The notes beneath the pieces are model-generated. The model saw only the letters and a list, made by a program, of their open reading frames with translations. It did not search any database and had not been told where the DNA came from. Below, in pieces: positions 61,301-64,000 of a stretch of 64,000 nucleotides of DNA (position 1 is its first letter; each line of letters starts with the position of its first letter). This DNA comes from Auanema rhodensis (lineage: Eukaryota > Nematoda > Chromadorea > Rhabditida > Rhabditidae): assembly GCA_964057225.1 (NCBI GenBank), contig OZ059897.1, positions 17,484,001-17,548,000 of the forward strand. The letters are read 5' to 3'. The translations under genes were made by a program, and so were the position numbers.

Positions 61301-63500
61301 CGCTTAATACAAAAATTAGTTATGATCGTTTGAAAAATGATGCATTAGTGTATGTTGAGTTTCCATGTACACTCAACATTGCTTCCAAAAACATTTTGAC
61401 AAAAATTTTTTCGAAAAATTTCAAGATAATTTAGCAAAAAGTAGATGTTTTTAGATTCCTTTTTTCAAGGCAAAGACGATGGACAATGTTATTCAACGAA
61501 AAAATTAATTCTTCAGGGTGAAAATCGAGGATATAAGTGTGAACTTATATCAATTGATATCTCGGTGCATTTTTAAGCTAGCGCAAATCTGATAACACAG
61601 ATCGACGCAGCTTAAAAATCCGCATCGAATGCACTATACTACATTGAGAAACGCCTAATACAAAAATTAGTTATGATCGTTTGAAAAATGATGCATTAGT
61701 GTATGTTGAGTTTCCATGTACACTCAACATTGCTTCCATAAACATTTTGACAAAAATTTTTTCGAAAAATTTCAAAATAATTTAGCAAAAAGTAGATGTT
61801 TTTAGATTCCTTTTTTCAAGGCAAAGACGATGGACAATGTTATTCAACGAAAAAATTTATTCTTCAGGGTGAAAATCGAGGATATAAGTGTGAACTTATA
61901 TCAGTTGATATATCGGTGCATTTTTAAGCTAGCGCAAATCTGATAACACAGATCGACGCAGCTTAAAAATCCGCATCGAATGCACTATACTACATTGAGA
62001 AACGCTTAATACAAAAATTAGTTATGATCGTTTGAAAAATGATGCATTAGTGTATGTTGAGTTTCCATGTACACTCAACATTGCTTCCAAAAACATTTTG
62101 ACAAAAATTTTTTCGAAAAATTTCAAAATAATTTAGCAAAAAGTAGATGTTTTTAGATTCCTTTTTTCAAGGCAAAGACGATGGACAATGTTATTCAACG
62201 AAAAAATTTATTCTTCAGGGTGAAAATCGAGGATATAAGTGTGAACTTATATCAGTTGATATCTCGGTGCATTTTTAAGCTAGCGCAAATCTGATAACAC
62301 AGATCGACGCAGCTTAAAAATCCGCATCGAATGCACTATACTACAATGAAAAACGCTTAATACAAAAATTAGTTATGATCGTTTGAAAAATGATGCATTA
62401 GTGTATGTTGAGTTTCCATGTACACTCAACATTGCTTCCAAAAACATTTTGACAAAAATTTTTTCGAAAAATTTCAAAATAATTTACCAAAAAGTAGATG
62501 TTTTTAGATTCCTTTTTTCAAGGCAAAGACGATGGACAATGTTATTCAACGAAAAAAACAATTCTTCAGGGTGAAAATCGAGGATATAAGTGTGAACTTA
62601 TATCAGTTGATATATCGGTGCATTTTTAAGCTAGCGCAAATCTGATAACACAGATCGACGCAGCTTACAAATCCGCATCGAATGCACTATACTACATTGA
62701 GAAACGCTTAATACAAAAATTAGTTATGATCGTTTGAAAAATGATGCATTAGTGTATGTTGAGTTTCCATGTACACTCAACATTGCTTCCAAAAACATTT
62801 TGACAAAAATTTTTTCGAAAAATTTCAAGATAATTTAGCAAAAAGTAGATGTTTTTAGATTCCTTTTTTCAAGGCAAAGACGATGGACAATGTTATTCAA
62901 CGAAAAAATTAATTCTTCAGGGTGAAAATCGAGGATATAAGTGTGAACTTATATCAGTTGATATATCGGTGCATTTTTAAGCTAGCGCAAATCTGATAAC
63001 ACAGATCGACGCAGCTTAAAAATCTGCATCGAATGCACTATACTACATTGAGAAACGCTTAATACAAAAATTAGTTATGATTGTTTGAAAAATGATTCAT
63101 TAGTGTATGTTGAGTTTCCATGTACACTCAACATTGCTTCCAAAAACATTTTGACAAAACTTTTTTCGAAAAATTTCAAGATAATTTAGCAAAAAGTAGA
63201 TGTTTTTAGATTCCTTTTTTCAAGGCAAAGACGATGGACAATGTTATTCAACGAAAAAATTAATTCTTCAGGGTGAAAATCGAGGATATAAGTGTGAACT
63301 TATATCAATTGATATCTCGGTGCATTTTTAAGCTAGCGCAAATCTGATAACACAGATCGACGCAGCTTAAAAATCCGCATCGAATGCACTATACTACATT
63401 GAGAAACGCTTAATACAAAAATTAGTTATGATCGTTTGAAAAATGATGCATTAGTGTATGTTGAGTTTCCATGTACACTCAACATTGCTTCCAAAAACAT
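57370..63500. repeat. Tandem pair of 9-monomer (3159-bp) higher-order repeats
   Basis: Private variants recur exactly 3159 bp apart: CACGG at 57956 and 61115, GCCTAAT at 58495 and 61654, TCCATAAAC near 58577 and 61736, and the ACAATGAAAAAC monomer (ORF start 59224 and 62383). It overlaps the second 10-mer copy, so the 9-mer probably arose from it by loss of one monomer. Confidence 0.75.
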
Positions 63501-64000
63501 TTTGACAAAAATTTTTTCGAAAAATTTCAAGATAATTTAGCGAAAAGTAGATGTTTTTAGATTCCTTTTTTCAAGGCAAAGACGATGGACAATGTTATTC
63601 AACGAAAAAATTAATTCTTCAGGGTGAAAATCGAGGATATAAGTGTGAACTTATATCAGTTGATATCTCGGTGCATTTTTAAGCTAGCGCAAATCTGATA
63701 ACACAGATCGACGCAGCTTAAAAATCCGCATCGAATGCACTATACTACATTGAGAAACGCTAAATACAAAAATTAGTTATGATCGTTTGAAAAATGATGC
63801 ATTAGTGTATGTTGAGTTTCCATGTACACTCAACATTGCTTCCAAAAACATTTTGACAAAAATTTTTTCGAAAAATTTCAAAATAATTTAGCAAAAAGTA
63901 GATGTTTTTAGATTCCTTTTTTCAAGGCAAAGACGATGGACAATGTTATTCAACGAAAAAATTAATTCTTCAGGGTGAAAATCGAGGATATAAGTGTGAA

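Larger units (their letters stand above)
11182..64000. repeat. 351-bp satellite DNA array, about 150 monomers, continuing past the window
   Basis: A 351-bp AT-rich unit repeats head to tail from 11182 to the window end. The marker AACATTGCT occurs at 11182 and at 63832, exactly 150 x 351 bp later, and intermediate landmarks keep the same register, so no net insertion or deletion is present. Monomers are nearly identical, differing at about a dozen recurrent positions (for example CTCGG/ATCGG, CCGCAT/CTGCAT, AAAATT/AAACTT, GATGCA/GATTCA, GCAGC/GTAGC). No transposon or gene interrupts the array. The ~65-codon ORFs seen in some monomers depend on single substitutions and are not genes. Array size and homogeneity fit a heterochromatic, possibly (peri)centromeric satellite; location is inference. 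Confidence 0.98.

Noticed and set aside
11385-62574. Recurring 63-75 codon ORFs in satellite monomers on both strands
   Set aside because: They appear only in monomers where single substitutions remove a stop, recur at multiples of 351 bp with the repeat itself, and show no domain or codon signature.
11182-64000. CRISPR-like array
   Set aside because: The 351-bp units are contiguous and near-identical with no unique spacers; this is satellite DNA.
11182-64000. Hammerhead ribozyme in the satellite
   Set aside because: The minus strand has CTGAAGA and the plus strand CTGAT-type segments near GAAA, but no stem II joins a proper core to GAAA on either strand.

Overview
The left 10 kb is most of a Polinton/Maverick-type element (adintovirus-like double-stranded DNA virus/transposon). 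The remaining 53 kb is one uninterrupted satellite array. The host is an animal nuclear genome: the element's polymerase gene is split by spliceosomal introns, nearly all of only 42-46 nt, and AATAAA polyadenylation signals follow the genes. AT-richness, very short introns and a ~350-bp satellite would suit an insect (a beetle is one possibility), but the sequence does not settle the species.

Element, 1 to about 10.2 kb. The packaging ATPase runs off the left edge on the minus strand. Next come a penton-like minor capsid gene (+), a minus-strand trio (C2H2 zinc-finger protein, small tail-anchored membrane protein, adenain-type protease), a pVI/pX-like small basic virion protein (+) that abuts the double jelly-roll major capsid gene (+), and a protein-primed family B DNA polymerase (-). 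Together these are a replication-plus-virion module: polymerase copies the DNA, ATPase packages it, and capsid, penton, core protein and protease build and mature a particle. All reading frames are open, so the copy looks recent. The integrase and left terminus lie outside the window. The right terminus is not resolved; it should fall between about 9.8 and 10.4 kb.

Junction, 9.8-11.18 kb. Non-coding AT-rich DNA holds a 56-bp tandem repeat with an internal hairpin, two copies of a ~300-bp AT-rich block, and four ~30-bp units each carrying CAGCTG, the last bounded by an 11-bp inverted repeat.

Satellite, 11,182-64,000. About 150 head-to-tail monomers of 351 bp stay in perfect register from end to end, with no net insertion or deletion. 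Monomers differ by a few recurrent substitutions that combine into higher-order repeats of changing multiplicity: dimers, trimers, 7/10-mers, 9-mers and 10-mers. Each monomer carries three strong inverted repeats, one with a GTGA tetraloop, in a 200-bp stretch. No gene was found in the array.
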